64,000 bases of DNA from Limnanthes douglasii subsp. nivea. Its lineage: Eukaryota; Streptophyta; Magnoliopsida; Brassicales; Limnanthaceae. A model generated the notes under the pieces. The model had not been told where the DNA came from, made no database searches, and saw only the letters and a program-made list of their open reading frames with translations. Made by a program: the position numbers and the translations under genes. Shown piece after piece: positions 1-11,300 of this stretch. How positions within the stretch are numbered: the stretch's first letter is position 1; every line of letters begins with the position of its first letter. The DNA lies in assembly GCA_036936605.1 (NCBI GenBank), contig JAUPFV010000004.1, forward strand, positions 291,132,009-291,196,008, written 5' to 3'.

Positions 1-401
1 TCTCTATTTATAACGTATGTAACCTTCTATTCAAGCTATCCAAGAAGTTCTAACTTTGCTCCTCTCAGTTAAACGTTACAACTATGTGTGTGTTGCATAT
101 ACCAGTTTGTGTTTTCTTTCAGAGTTCAGCAATTATGCTTATACCTCCGGAACTGCTGCAATCTATTTAGTTAGAAATGATTTTGTGACTTTATATTTTC
201 GATAGGCTTACAAAACTGTAGCTATTGGTTTTATATAGATTTTTAACACACAGATGCAGAAGGAAACGATTATAACGGTTATTAACTTTGATCATTAAAC
301 CATTAATGAATCACTAAATTATTTCGTGGGTATTTATGAATTCAAATCATCTTTAAACGCTAGTTTACTTTTTGGCGTCTGATTGAATTTATTTTTTGCA
401 G

Positions 402-463
402 ATGAATTTAGTACATGGCTACTTGACAATGCAGCCTCCTTGAACACAGTTGACGGGCTGTAA
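402..463 (+). pseudogene. Terminal exon of an upstream SIN3-like PAH gene
   Basis: A TTTTTTGCAG acceptor ends at 401 and is followed by an open stretch to TAA at 461-463. The reading begins D-E-F, as do the last exons of the other PAH copies here, and ends in a short tail (NTVDGL). The rest of this gene would lie left of the window. The same exon with the same stop recurs at 40482-40543. It is probably a fragment, because nothing upstream in the window extends it. Confidence 0.5.
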
Positions 464-1186
464 CTCGATTTTAATAATGTAATTTAGTCTGCAATTTGTA
501 TAAACTGAGGATAAAAAACTTAGAAGTAATTAGATAAAGTGATTCGTCAGTCATATTATGTAACTATGATACTTTCTTCAGAATGAAATATTTTAAGATG
601 TCCGGCGTTACTTGTTCAATCAATTCATTTAATGGAGTATTGGATATGAACTTAGTGTTGTTTCAACAATTTTGGTGATCAAGTTTATTGTACTGCTGTA
701 CCAAATCCAGCAGCAACTGTCACATTGTTCCGAATCTCTACACAAGACCATTAACATAATAAAAAATTGTTGGATTTGCGGATATACTAGTTTTTGGGTA
801 TAGGTTTACAAAAGGTATGTTTATTTGCATTTTGTCAAAATTTAGGTGTCATCAAGGGTTTGTTGAATAAAGCTCCTTTTATTACTAGTTAGCCTTCCCT
901 TAGCTCCTCAAATGTGTTTAGGCAAGTGAATATTTAAAGTCTTGGGTAGAACTAAGTTCACACTTGCTAAGAGGCATGTATCTTAGCTCCTCACATGTGT
1001 TTATCGCCAATTTCACTTTTAAGATGCATCTTCGAACTCTTAGTCGTCGGCGATTTTTAAGTTGAAAACAAAATGATAAAACTCAATCAAAAGATAAAAC
1101 TTGATCAAAAGATATGTTGGGAGACCTAACCAGATATTGACAATATATTAGAGTCGGTTTAAAATACATGAAAGTAAGAAAGTCGA

Positions 1187-1222
1187 AACAGAAGTTAGTT
1201 ATTTCTGTTAAATGCTATAAAA
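1187..1222 (+). promoter_or_regulatory. Inverted repeat plus TATA box, PAH copy A
   Basis: Arms AACAGAAGT (1187-1195) and ATTTCTGTT (1201-1209) flank TAGTT, with one arm mismatch. A TATAAAA box follows at 1216-1222. A pyrimidine-rich leader (CTCTCTTCCTACCTCTTC) comes next. The same module precedes all six PAH copies in the window. Confidence 0.65.
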
Positions 1223-1573
1223 GTTGTGTAATAGTTTACAAAAATCGTATTTCTCTCTTCCTACCTCTTCTTTTCACTATTCCTTTACAAATTTCTTCAC
1301 AGGTTATGCAATTTTCTCTCTTGAGTTAGAGTTTTATTGCTGATTTCTTGTTTGTGTACACTAAAACTAGTCATTTTGTCAAATTTCTATACAAACACCG
1401 TTGATTTATTCTTTTTCTCTTCAATTGTTCTTGTTTCTATATTCTTGGTACTATGCTTAAACGTTTCGTCTAAATTTTACTTTTCTAGAAAATTTGATGA
1501 ACTCAAAAGTTTGTGTTCTTCGATTTTCAGCCAAAAAATACTAGTTGTTATTGAAGTCTTTGTTTGTGCAGAA

Positions 1574-2503
1574 ATGAAGAGAAGTGGAGACGGTTTGCCT
1601 TCAGGCTCACAATCCAAGAAGCAGCTCTTAAAAAAACTATCAATGTTATTATTAGTATCATTCTATCTCTTTTTGGTTGTCTTAATTAAGATCATTTTGT
1701 TATGAAATAACTTTTGTTCAATGTTCATATTCTAGTGAAATGACTAAGGAGGATACCTTGGCCTTTCTCAAGGTAGTCAACGAGACTTTTCGAGATGAAA
1801 AAGAGAAAGGTCATATCTTTCTTGATGCCTTGAATGCCTTCAAAGCCCAAAGGTGAATTCTTTGAACCTTTTTGACATCTTTTAAGGAAATATTCTAAAC
1901 TCATACCGATTGTTAAATCGCATGCCGACAATGTTTTTTCCAGGATTGGTCCAACCCTTTTTATTGCGCGTGTAGCAGATATAATCAGAGGGAATAATAA
2001 TCTGGATAGACGTAACGCCTCTATGCCGAAGGGGTATGTAAAGTACCTAAAAGGCTTCGTATTCTGCGGGAAAGTCAAAGAAAGGTTAGGAAGTATAGAT
2101 AAATTCAAGATGTTTACCGAGCTGTTGTATTCTATGCGACCGGTGGACACAATCGTAAAGCAAAAGTATCTGTCAGATGTAAGTTTTCTTTCTCATCCTT
2201 GTTTGTTCAAATTCACATTCAAGATTTTTCTTTTCAAATTTTCCAAAACTGTTCTATGGAAGGGGAAGATCTTGAGTTCAAATTCTTCTGTTTATGGCAG
2301 ATAAATTCTATACTTGGAGAGCATCGCGATCTCATGGACGAGTTTAATGAGTTGTTGGAGACTGACTATCTTAGTAAGTTTTTCAATAAAGTTAAATAGT
2401 TATTGGACTTTAGAAAAAGCTTCTGATCAATATTTCTTCTGCAAATGAATTTGTAAATGGTTACGTAGTTGTTGTTGCATGTTTGGAATCTAATGCTGCT
2501 TGA
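1574..2503 (+). CDS. SIN3-like mini-protein with two PAH domains (copy A)
   Basis: Proposed exons are 1574-1644, 1736-1852, 1944-2178, 2301-2373 and 2445-2503, 184 codons before TGA. The start follows a GTGCAG acceptor, so there is probably a 5'UTR intron. The N-terminus (MKR..., then SGSQSK) resembles plant SIN3-like (SNL) proteins. Exons 2-3 give a PAH1 domain (TLAFLKVVNETF, FKAQR, then SMPKGY, the counterpart of the SIN3 LPKGY). The end of exon 3 and exon 4 give PAH2 (FCGKVKERL, GEHRDLMDEFNELL). The HDAC-interacting region of true SIN3 is absent, so it may act as a stand-alone or competing PAH module; that is inference. Oddities: the first donor (AT|GTTATT) is weak, and the last acceptor reads GCAA where copy D has GCAG. 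If that intron is retained, translation stops at 2399. A recently damaged gene is equally possible. Confidence 0.55.
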
Positions 2504-3649
2504 ACAATGTCGAAGCAGTGTTGCTTGATACTAAAGTATGATAGCAAATCTAGTTTTATTCGAGGAGAACTTATGATCTTTTCCAGCATTTCTATCAATT
2601 ACATAAATCATTTTGATGGTTGGATTTTGTTCTATCAGTTTAGATATCTAAATCATGTTTCACATGTTTTGATAGTAACATTTTAAATGTAATTTTATAC
2701 CAAGCAATGATATTATCAAATAATTGGACCAATAATTTTGATTTTTGTATATCTCCCGATGTTGAAGGATTAATGTCCAATACAAAACTTATTGTGTTTT
2801 TCCGGCTGGATGTGATTAAATAGAAATATTTTTCAGATTTAGTTGTAAATTAAAATATCAAGTGATATGGTAGTAGCTGACACTTTAAACTTAAGTAATT
2901 AAGTAATATGTCTTTCAACAGTAGATACAGTTTTAATTTTACGTGATTTACTTCTTCTAAGTGTGTCAAAAAAGATTTTGAGTTTTGGTTATGTGAATCC
3001 TCCAACAAAACATTTAATTAGAAAAACATAAACTAAACTATTAGGATGAAAACCAAAGTCTTACATTTTACATCGGTTGAACATGGGAATGATCAGTAAG
3101 TAAAAATATATTTCAACTAGTAAGAAGCCTTTCAGAAGTGAACAAAAAACAAAACCGTGCCGGCCTTTGGGCGCCAAATCAAACAATATCGTACTAGTGT
3201 GGAGACTGGTTATTCCGTACTTATATAAGGAGATGGAATATGCGGTACCTATATTCCCAATATAAACCAATCACACAACAAATATATAGTCTTCTTCATA
3301 TTGTGAAGAAATATTACATTTATGAGCAATATATTTAAATTTTATATAGAAAAAGTTACAATAAGAATATTTCAAGCACAAATAACACCACCAATTTTCT
3401 TCTGTCACAAAGCAGATTCGAGTTGCAGTAGGAACTGTAGTAAATCATTGTTAAAAGATTTGAATGAACTTGAGAAATTCAATTAGTTTGTACTAAAACT
3501 GAACATTGACATTTTATAGTGATCATTTTCTAACAATGTTTAATATAATGCATTGGTACCGTGGACCAACTTCTTGTTATCATGAACTAACTTGTTACTC
3601 AAGAACAATGAACTTGACAAATTCAATTAATTTGTGAATATACATTAAA

Positions 3650-4090
3650 AAAAATGTGCCTTGAAACTTGTTTTTGTAATTTATTTTTCATCTCTAACTA
3701 ATATACATTGTAACTAGTACATTAGATTTGGAAATTTGAAAGTAATACTAAGACCTCTTTAAATTAAAAAAAATATTAATTCATTGACATAATCATATCT
3801 CCCTAAATTAATAAAGTATCACGGTCCCAACTATATTAATTTATAAACGTGTTTACTGTATAGATTCTTTGATTCTCTCAATGTTTATCTCCAACATTAC
3901 TTCTCTCTTTATCAATTTTCTCTTGTGCGCCACACATATTTTGTGGCTCTTTTCCACTATTTACATAACCAATTATGAGTTATCTGATCCACTAAGCTGA
4001 CAATAACAACTTACAACATGTTCCCTCAAACAAGTGAACAAAAATGGCCTTCACATCTGTACGATCGTACAAAGTTCCAAGAAATGGCAC
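3650..4090. other. AT-rich stretch, no gene seen
   Basis: Nothing recognisable lies between the end of the segmental duplication and the copia LTR fragment. There are only short ORFs and A/T runs. Confidence 0.5.
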
Positions 4091-4790
4091 CACCAACATT
4101 GACACATGATATTGATGTACCTTCTATTACAATATTCATTTATTCAGATTCTTCAACACAATAGTAAATCAGTTCCTTTTATGAACATATAGGATCATCA
4201 AAAACATTAAAAAATAAGTGTTCGTTCCTAGGTCCAACATGTAATGATATTTCCCCTTCGGTTCAATTTTTTAGTTATCAACTTGTCTCAGCAAAGCTCA
4301 TCCATTAGGTTCCATCAGTTGTCTCTACATCTAAGTCTCGTTTAAACATCCTGCCACTTAGGGATTCGACATTTCCTGCCCTAGAGTCCCCAAGTACATA
4401 AACCTTCAACATTAAACATTCGGTTTCACTTTTAGCTTAAACCTAACAAATCTCCACCTATGCTTATAGTAACTTGATTAGACATTGTTCAGATGCTCCA
4501 CTTAGCCATTAGATAAATAAGGTTTACCTCCTTCCCAAACTTGCATAAGTCTCATGTCGTTCATGAACTCTGAAACAGGTAACACCTTGGTTAGAGCATC
4601 CAAAAGATTTTTGTTCATTTGGCAAAATACGTAATAAATTATCATTTTGTTGGGATCCCAATGATATTGACCATATATAATGACCCACAATTCAAAAATA
4701 AAATACGAAATCTTTTCGACACCTTTTGACCCACATGATAACAGGTAGGTCGAAGTGACAAAGAAAACTATTCTTGACAACCTCAAGAAT
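4090..4790 (-). mobile_element. Ty1/copia 3' end: RNase H tail plus LTR fragment
   Basis: Read on the minus strand, 4790-4502 gives a tail with NLLDALTKVLPVSEF, which resembles the ADxLTK..P motif at the C-terminus of copia RNase H, then a stop. It is followed by a purine tract (AGGTGGAGATT) and TGTTAGG at about 4449, the usual PPT and LTR start of copia elements. The LTR-like sequence runs left to about 4090. Its distal part recurs at 16330-16505. Only this end is present. Confidence 0.55.
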
Positions 4791-4799
4791 AATCTCGAA

Positions 4800-5300
4800 A
4801 GAAAAGATGGGAATTGGACGAATTATTTACAAGAGATACTACGCGTTTGTACAACCACTCCCCGCACCACAACTCAATAATCACCTCACACACTAGTCTA
4901 CGAGATAGATGTTGTAACCCCATCCAAGGCTATATTTTCCTCATATCATCTTGAATATTATTCAGAATAAGATAATGATGAGGGTAGACGAGCCAAGCTC
5001 CATTTGATTTAGGCAAAGAGGAGGCGAGCACAACTAATTTATTTATATTATCAGAATCTAATGAGAATAAAGTATGCATTAATGGTGAGACGAAGAGAGT
5101 TTAGAGTTGGAGATAAGGTGCTAAGAAAAGTTTTTTTACATACTAAGAAAAAAAGGATATGCAAGTTGTCCTTAAACTGGGAAGGCTCGTACACTATAAC
5201 GGAAAGGGTGAAGCCCGAACTGTACTGGTTAAGTGATAAAGAGGAAAGACAAGCCTGACACCCGTGAAACATCAAACATTTAAACTTGTACCTAGAGTAA
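4800..5300 (+). pseudogene. Tat-type Ty3/gypsy integrase, C-terminal fragment
   Basis: The translation shows LQEILRVCTTTPRTTTQ at the start and RREFRVGDKVLRKVFLHTK and LNWEGSYTITERVKP further on. These are the hallmarks of the last 150 or so residues of Tat-lineage integrase (VGDKVLR...W.GPY). Stops interrupt the first half, while 5061-5258 is open. Catalytic D, D and E residues are not included. Tandem repeats and an accessory ORF remnant follow, the order expected at the 3' end of a Tat element. Confidence 0.75.
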
Positions 5301-5459
5301 ATAATAACATGTTGTACAATATATTCTTTATTTTGTTTGTATCAATTGGTAGCACACTCTTTCTTACCCAAATGGTCCAATAAAGTTTTAATGAGGTGCT
5401 TATTTAGTCGATTTATCAATATAAGTTTGTTATTCTTATATATCTTCTAAGCTTATATG

Positions 5460-5690
5460 TATCCATTTTAATTTTGGACATCAGTGGTCTTCCAACTTCG
5501 GTTCATCAACATCCTTCTATTTTAGTTTTGGACTTCAAAGGTCTTCCATCTTGGGTTGGTCAACCTCTATTTGTTTTAATTTTGGGCCTGAATGATGGTC
5601 CAATTTCGATTAGTCAGCACATCAATTTTTAAGTTTTTAACCGTAGTAGTCTTCCAACGTTGGTTAGTAAATGTGGTTTATCTTTACGTT
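5460..5690 (+). repeat. Degenerate tandem repeats, about 60 bp, Tat 3' spacer
   Basis: Four rough units built on a TTTTGGAC...GGTCTTCCAAC...GGTTNGTCA pattern follow the integrase fragment. Arrays of unrelated sequence sit in the same slot at 24080, 47990 and 54584. Confidence 0.6.
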
Positions 5691-5879
5691 GGGAACTGAT
5701 CACTTACGATAAAAGATAAAACATGAGTTTAAAATTACAAGATAAACCAAAGTATTCAATTAAAAATATAAAAAAAACATTATCAAATATACCCCACATT
5801 CAAAATGACATGGGTTTGCAACAACTTTTCACAAAAACATGAAAAAGACAAAACAAAAAACTTTATGGGGCTTCTATTC

Positions 5880-6420
5880 CGAAGTGGCAGAGTCACCGTT
5901 AGTAGGAGTATTTCCTAAAGTCTCTCTGAAGTCACTTACCCTTGTTAATTTTTTTGATTCCTCTACTTATGACCTATAACTACATGCACTATATTCACAA
6001 GAAACCCTAGAAGAACGATCCCCCTCAGGAACAAGTTGTCCATACGGTCTATGAATGTCAAGAATCAGCGCAGCCTTGGCCCCAGCTTCTTAATTAGTTT
6101 AGGTCTCAAGACAACTTCCGACGTAAGAGTTTGATGTGGCTGTATTATCCTTATTCAACCAATTCTGGAAAGCATCAAGACGTTTTAAATAATCCTCATT
6201 CAACTTGATCTTTAAAGTGGTTAGTTCTTTAACAGCTTCATCCTTCTTCTTCTCGACTAATTTCGCAGCAACTCCAAATGCTTTGAGGTACAAGTTTTAA
6301 TTCTTATCCCGCTTCGCTATGAACTTACAGAAATGGTTTATCCTTTTCCGAGAAGTTTTACGTTGTAATTCAAGTTTTTTGGAAGCAGATCGAGCACACT
6401 ACTGAGCATGTTTGAAAAAT
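5880..6420 (-). pseudogene. Tat antisense accessory ORF, coiled-coil and C-terminal fragment
   Basis: The minus-strand stretch 6293-6099 is open and rich in K, E and L (KKKDEAVKELTTLKIKL), like the coiled-coil part of the 411-codon accessory ORF at 54901-56136. Upstream minus-strand sequence to 6420 continues in a lysine-rich style with stops. The position, downstream of integrase and tandem repeats and opposite to pol, fits. No N-terminal part is present. The function of this ORF is unknown. Confidence 0.5.
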
Positions 6421-6609
6421 AATTAAGATATGTTTGCATGGAGTACACATGATCTTAGATGAGTCCCAGTCAAAGTCATATACCGTAGTTAAATAATAAA
6501 CAAAACATTTAGACCAATAATATAGAAAATGAGATCTTACTTTCAATAAAAAAAACTTAGTTGATCACTGCCGAAATAGACAAAATGACGACGGTAGGAC
6601 ACATACGAA

Positions 6610-6880
6610 AGTCTCCTTACCTAACGTGGAAACCAAGTCTTTTTTGGTATGTATAAGCTTGGTAAATCATGTAAGCATAGACATATACGCATACATCAAT
6701 AACATATTAGTACTAAACCAATGTGAAGAAGACTATCTAGAGAATTTTTTTGAGACATTTGAAAACCTTAGACGTGTGAATCTTATATTAAATCTAGAAA
6801 AAATGCACCATTGTTGTTCAATCTATAAAGTCCAAGGTAATATAGTGAGTGAAAGTGGGATCGAAAGAGGTTGACCCCAA
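6610..6880 (+). pseudogene. Gypsy reverse transcriptase fragment
   Basis: The ORF at 6626-6874 contains IYAYINNILVLN, aligning with the YIDDMLV active-site box of gypsy RT but with both aspartates changed to asparagine, then ENFFETFENLRRVNLILNLEK, the conserved helix after it. It cannot be active. About 85 codons survive. It does not continue the integrase fragment upstream, so it comes from another insertion or a rearrangement. Confidence 0.7.
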
Positions 6881-7200
6881 AAAAAACTTGTTTATTCTCT
6901 ATCTAAATATCCATTTATCTTTGGTGCACCTATTGTTATCCGTTGGAAGCGCTCAATCCTACCAGATCTAATAAGCCAATTCTTCAGTTGGTCGTTGATG
7001 GATCCCTGATCGGCCAATATATAGAGAAAGACAGGAGGTGAGCTACGGTGGTGTCTGTTGGGGCCCATGAGCCAACTATTTTCTGTATATAACGTTAAAA
7101 AGCATAAAAAATATAAAATATATCAGATTATAGTGGAAAATCAGATGCAGTAACCCAGAGGTCTATGGTTCATATCGCAACTGCCTATATTTTATTTTTT
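6880..7200. other. No recognisable feature
   Basis: This links the RT fragment to the CACTA remnant. No domain is seen on either strand. Confidence 0.4.
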
Positions 7201-8600
7201 AAGTGTTTTTTTATGGTTGGGGTCGTGATAAGTCGCTCGTTTTCAACTACATTTTAAACCATAAGTTGAAACTTCTGATGACAATGGTTCATAAGTTGAA
7301 ACTTCTGATGACAATCAAACCAACATACGTTTTACTTTTCGTAAGGCAATGTGTATTTGTTTTAGTCATACAATATGAGCATGCCAATTTACCATGCGTA
7401 GTCCGACCAAATAACATACCACAAGCGGGGATATACCACATTAGCACTACTCACATTTTAAAATTGGTTTTATTTTCAGCATCACACGTCACATAACCAT
7501 CACCCAACAGGTGATTAAGCTTTTTTATTAATGGTCGCATGAACACATCAAGATCAGGTATTGTAAGTACAATAAAAATGTACGGATCCTTCGGTGGCAT
7601 AGTGTAAACGAACACCATTACCTGCCAGCAATAATAGTTCCTTCCAAACTTATCAAATGGATTGAATCCATTGGTACATAAGCCAACTATCACATTACGT
7701 GGTTCTGTTGTAAACTTCAGATGACAATTATCGAAATGCTTTCAGGCGCCATTATGGCTTGGGTGTATCATGAATCCGTTAACATCTGGTTTACTAAAGT
7801 TCCTTATCATATTTTTAGTAGTGTTTCTTGACATATACATCATTTGCAATCTAGATCCTATGTGAAATTAATTTAACACATTTCCTTGCATTAGATTCTA
7901 CTTTGTAAAGTTACTTACCGCGCTGGAAAAAACACTCGACGCTGGGTGCATCTTCATAAAACAATATATAATTGTCAAAACATGTGTTTATTGTTTGGTC
8001 AGGCAGACATAGAGGCATCAACAACTTCTTTCCTTGCCAATATGTAGAAGCAATTTTGTTATCTTTGTTTGGTGTTAGTCGTTTCATAATAGACACATAA
8101 CGCTCGTGGTTCTGTTGGAATCCTTGACTAAAATTTCAAGTTGATAAGTTAAGACACAAGTGTTAACTTAGATATTGTGGTGCAACCTTCGTCAACTGGT
8201 TCATCAGCATCTCGCAGCTCCTTGTAGTATGCAGCAGCAATCCCATTTGGAGCATGACCCTCATTGATGTGCTCCATAAATCTGATACGAATAAATTGGT
8301 TAGGAAGACCGCCTTGAGAATTATCCCCAATGCGCAAACTCTCTCCATGATATAACCAACAGTAGTAGTTTTCCACAAATCTATGTCTAACTATATGCTG
8401 ATGCACTATATCAGTTACATTTGGGTAAATATGTCTGCATTTTCAATAGGGACATAATATCAAACTACTCTCTCATATAGAAATTGTGTCCATCTGAGCT
8501 CGTAAAATGAAATTATCCACACCATCAAAGAATTCATCTGTAACGCACGTCCTAGTAACATATAAATGACGATACATCCACTCACGATCGTCGGAATATT
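7200..8600 (-). pseudogene. CACTA (En/Spm) TNP2-like transposase remnant
   Basis: Minus strand, from 8600 leftwards. An N-terminal DDREWMYRHLY start and VENYYCWLYHGE match the transposase-associated domain. YWQGKKLLMPLCLPDQ (7911-8096) is the next conserved block. Then come RLQMMYMSRNT, GFMIHPSHNGA and NVIVGLCTNGFNPF with MPPKDPYIF, LDVFMRPLIKKL and DGYVTCDA, the core of TNP2/Transposase_21. A GTAAGT donor (intron start 7918) and CACATAG acceptor (end 7858) keep the frame across a 61-bp intron. Defects: a TGA where the family has tryptophan in GAWKHF (about 7710), TGA after NFKM, frameshifts near 7290 and at the N-terminus, and a local duplication. The product would bind and cut CACTA ends; this copy cannot. 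Confidence 0.85.
7255..7316 (-). repeat. 30-bp tandem duplication inside the TNP2 remnant
   Basis: Two adjacent near-identical units contain ATAAGTTGAAACTTCTGATG. They duplicate the sequence encoding the FDCHQKF block of the transposase, so the duplication arose in the element. Confidence 0.75.
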
Positions 8601-9590
8601 AGTAGGCATATGTCAATGACCTGTGATTCGTAATACAAAATGTAAGAGAATATGATAGTTATACTTGATTCCAATAGAGACAAAATTAATGTATTAACGT
8701 AACACAATGTATTTAGGTACTTGAATTTACATTTGGAATCTTAGAATTAAAGAAGCAATCAAAATCGGAAAAATATATTAGGAAGTACAGTGACTCACCA
8801 AATGCTTGAAGTCTCCATCTGGTTATGTAGAACTAAGGTGTTCGAATATGTCGATTTAAGAACTTGGAAATTGTAGATAGGATGGACTGATGTTTCGCTA
8901 TTGGGACAGGCTAATAGTTTCAGCTCTTGAGTCAATCAAGTTATGCGAAGAGACCTATACGTTTTATTTTGGGATCATGGGTAGTTAATTTAACAGATAG
9001 ATAATTTAGAGTATTCCTACAACGAATAATTTCCTATAACTACTAGTATTTCAATTTACGTTAGATTAATTATTACTAATAGTTTTTCAATTTACGTTAT
9101 ATTAATTATACTTTAAAAAACACTACGTTTAGGTCTTGTTGTACCTATTTAGTTCTTATGCACCACTAAATTAATTATAATGATGTAAACTAAACTATGT
9201 AACATTAATTCCTATGGTACCTATATTCAATTTTCTAAACCAAATATTAACCAAATTAATTAAAATTATTGCACCACTACATTATATTAACACCAAATGT
9301 ACTCATTTGGGAAATTTAATTCTGGTAGATCGCAAGTTATGATATTAATTTAAATACTTCAAATACTAGTAAGAAACAAGAATAGTAGATTGAGAAGACA
9401 TTGCATACATAACTAAGAGAAGTGATATGTACAATATAAGTTATGGTCATACAGAAAACGAGTTTTCAAATTACAAAATATCCAAAGTTGCTGTACAAAA
9501 TACACTCAAACCACTTGTACATCATAGAAAAGAATATGTGAAATTATATGATTACCACATACAAGATAAAACACAAAATTAAGTTAAAAA
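8600..9590. other. CACTA interior without recognisable coding
   Basis: AT-rich sequence lies between the TNP2-like and TNPA-like parts, probably intron or spacer of the element. No conserved block was found. Confidence 0.4.
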
Positions 9591-9950
9591 AAAACCTCTC
9601 GTACCATTATCATCGCCGAACCAATTCACGTCATCCGGCATAATCTTCTCCACATCATCACATTTACAATGTACAACGATAAATTTGATAACTTTTGTCA
9701 AGCATCACCGTCCTCTCTGTCATCTTCTCGTTATTCTCCACCAATTTTTTTGCTTCCTCACAACCCAAAACAGTAAGCGTTGATCCTTGCAATGAACTCC
9801 TAACCCAAAACAGTAAACGTTATTCTTTGTTAGTCCTGTTCCAATTACATTCCCCTTCCTCTTTCTCGACTTCGTCATTGAAAAAGACAAGAACAGGTTT
9901 GGATAATTGACAAAATTAGGGTCACTATTGTAACCTTGTTTTGACATGAC
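9590..9950 (-). other. Unidentified minus-strand ORF in the CACTA interval
   Basis: The minus-strand stretch 9947-9720 is open for 75 codons and lysine- and arginine-rich. Sequence to its left reads CDDVEKIMPDDVNWFGDD. I recognise no domain. It lies on the strand of the TNP2-like and TNPA-like pieces and may be a linker region of one of them, or chance. Confidence 0.25.
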
Positions 9951-10187
9951 CGGTTCTTTCCAATCTTCCGAATAATTTGCATAACAAAACCATTAAAGTA
10001 TATAACTATATAACTACATTAACAAGGTCAAAAGATTAGTAAAAACTACAAAGAAAATCACATAGTTCAAACAAGGGAATAACCCACAAGAAAAAATACA
10101 AAACCAACGCTCACAACACGAGAAACGTAACACCGCCCGTACTGTAACACATATATAAAAATTTATGTTTGATATGGAAAGGAAACA

Positions 10188-10385
10188 AAAACAATTACTA
10201 ATCCTACTATGTAACATATATAGACAATGTAATTCAAAATGACAAGAAAATAAGAACAATTACTAATCCTACTACGCAACATATATCGACAATGTCTTTT
10301 GGAACCTACAAGTAAACACAAACAATTACTAATCCTACTATACAACATATATACAAAATGATCAATTGAACCAAATTTACAAGAA
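10188..10385. repeat. Three tandem units of about 65 bp
   Basis: CAATTACTAATCCTACTA recurs near 10193, 10258 and 10322, each followed by an ...AACATATAT... stretch. Short minus-strand ORFs here are by-products of the repeat. Confidence 0.75.
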
Positions 10386-10439
10386 ACTACGTACATATAC
10401 ATATAATCCTATAAGAAACAGATTTAAAAAAATACCATG

Positions 10440-11300
10440 ATTTTTTAAGACGAAGGGTTCACAAATTCGGATGTAAGGTTGCACATGCCATTCTTCTTGC
10501 TGTATCTAAAACTTAACTGTTTAGCCAAAAACCACATTTCTCCGGTTTCCTCAAACTGCACCATAGGGTAAAAATTAGTAAATTAAAAACAAAAACTTAG
10601 CTTAAATTCTAACAAATTATAAACATTATCATGTCCACTGACTGGTCGAGAATGGATCATCGACCCACCATCATGAGTTTGTACCCCACCATGATGAGTT
10701 GTACGGTTTCTCGAGTTTGTTTCTGACACCTTCATTTTCATACGACTCCACCAGAAATGAACCAATGACTTCCATATTATTCACTTATTTGTTAAGGAGA
10801 ATTCCCGAACATCGATAAGCTCGAGTGATGGACACCGTAGGTTGGGTCTCCTCAAGGCACTTCCCATCATCCTAGCCATAAAAAGTTTCTAACAACTATT
10901 TAGTTATTCCAAGAATAGTATGTGGACAACATTATGAATGATGTCTGGTATAAAATAATATTGCTTCAAACAAAACAAAAACAAATTAGATATGCAATTC
11001 TAAAAATAAACACAAGGACAAAAAAAATATGGTTAATACTTTGAATGCCTTCCATATGTCAGCCGTAAAACCAGGGAATGTCTTTTCAAAAGTCTCCCAA
11101 AATCATGTAATCTGAAGCCTTATATCAAGGGCGAAGAAACAAGGAATATCGTATTGTCATAGTCTGAAAGGAAAAATTAATTAGTTTTAGAAAAAAATAC
11201 ACAATACTAAGAGGAAAATAAATCTAGTTGTACATTACCAAGAAACTTACAAGTCCTTGTAGATCCTAACCTGTTTACGGTCTACACTAGGCTTCTGTTT
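10440..11300 (-). pseudogene. CACTA TNPA-like (Transposase_24-type) fragment
   Basis: Minus strand, 10765-10583: a W-rich start, then KVSETNSRNRT, then HDGGSMIH. This matches the spaced W...W...S..N+.NR...H.GG pattern of plant TNPA-like proteins (PF03004 type), which bind subterminal repeats of CACTA elements. Sequence to the left reads QFEETGEMWFLAKQ. It sits on the same strand as the TNP2-like remnant, consistent with one decayed element. No full-length frame exists. Confidence 0.5.

Larger units (their letters stand above)
1..3650 (+). repeat. Segmental duplication, copy 1 (partner about 40250-43440)
   Basis: This block aligns along its length, in the same orientation, with about 40250-43440. 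Matching landmarks are the AGTTCAGCAATTATGCTTAT stretch near 125 and 40265, the terminal exon at 402 and 40482, the promoter at 1187 and 41247, the PAH exons, and the TAATATAATGCATT stretch near 3540 and 43320. Similarity fades near 3650 and 43440. The left edge lies at or beyond the window start. Small indels and scattered substitutions show that the copies have diverged. No transposon ends were found at the borders, so the mechanism of copying is unknown. Confidence 0.85.

Noticed and set aside
1337..1705. 122-codon ORF with hydrophobic start, possible membrane protein
   Set aside because: It crosses the leader, an AG acceptor and exon 1 of PAH copy A; the hydrophobic parts are UTR and intron.
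9115..9140. CACTACGTTT as a CACTA terminus
   Set aside because: No matching inverted end or 3-bp target duplication, and it lies between the two coding parts of the element.
10014..10402. Minus-strand ORFs rich in C, Y and F
   Set aside because: They are translations of the 65-bp tandem repeat.
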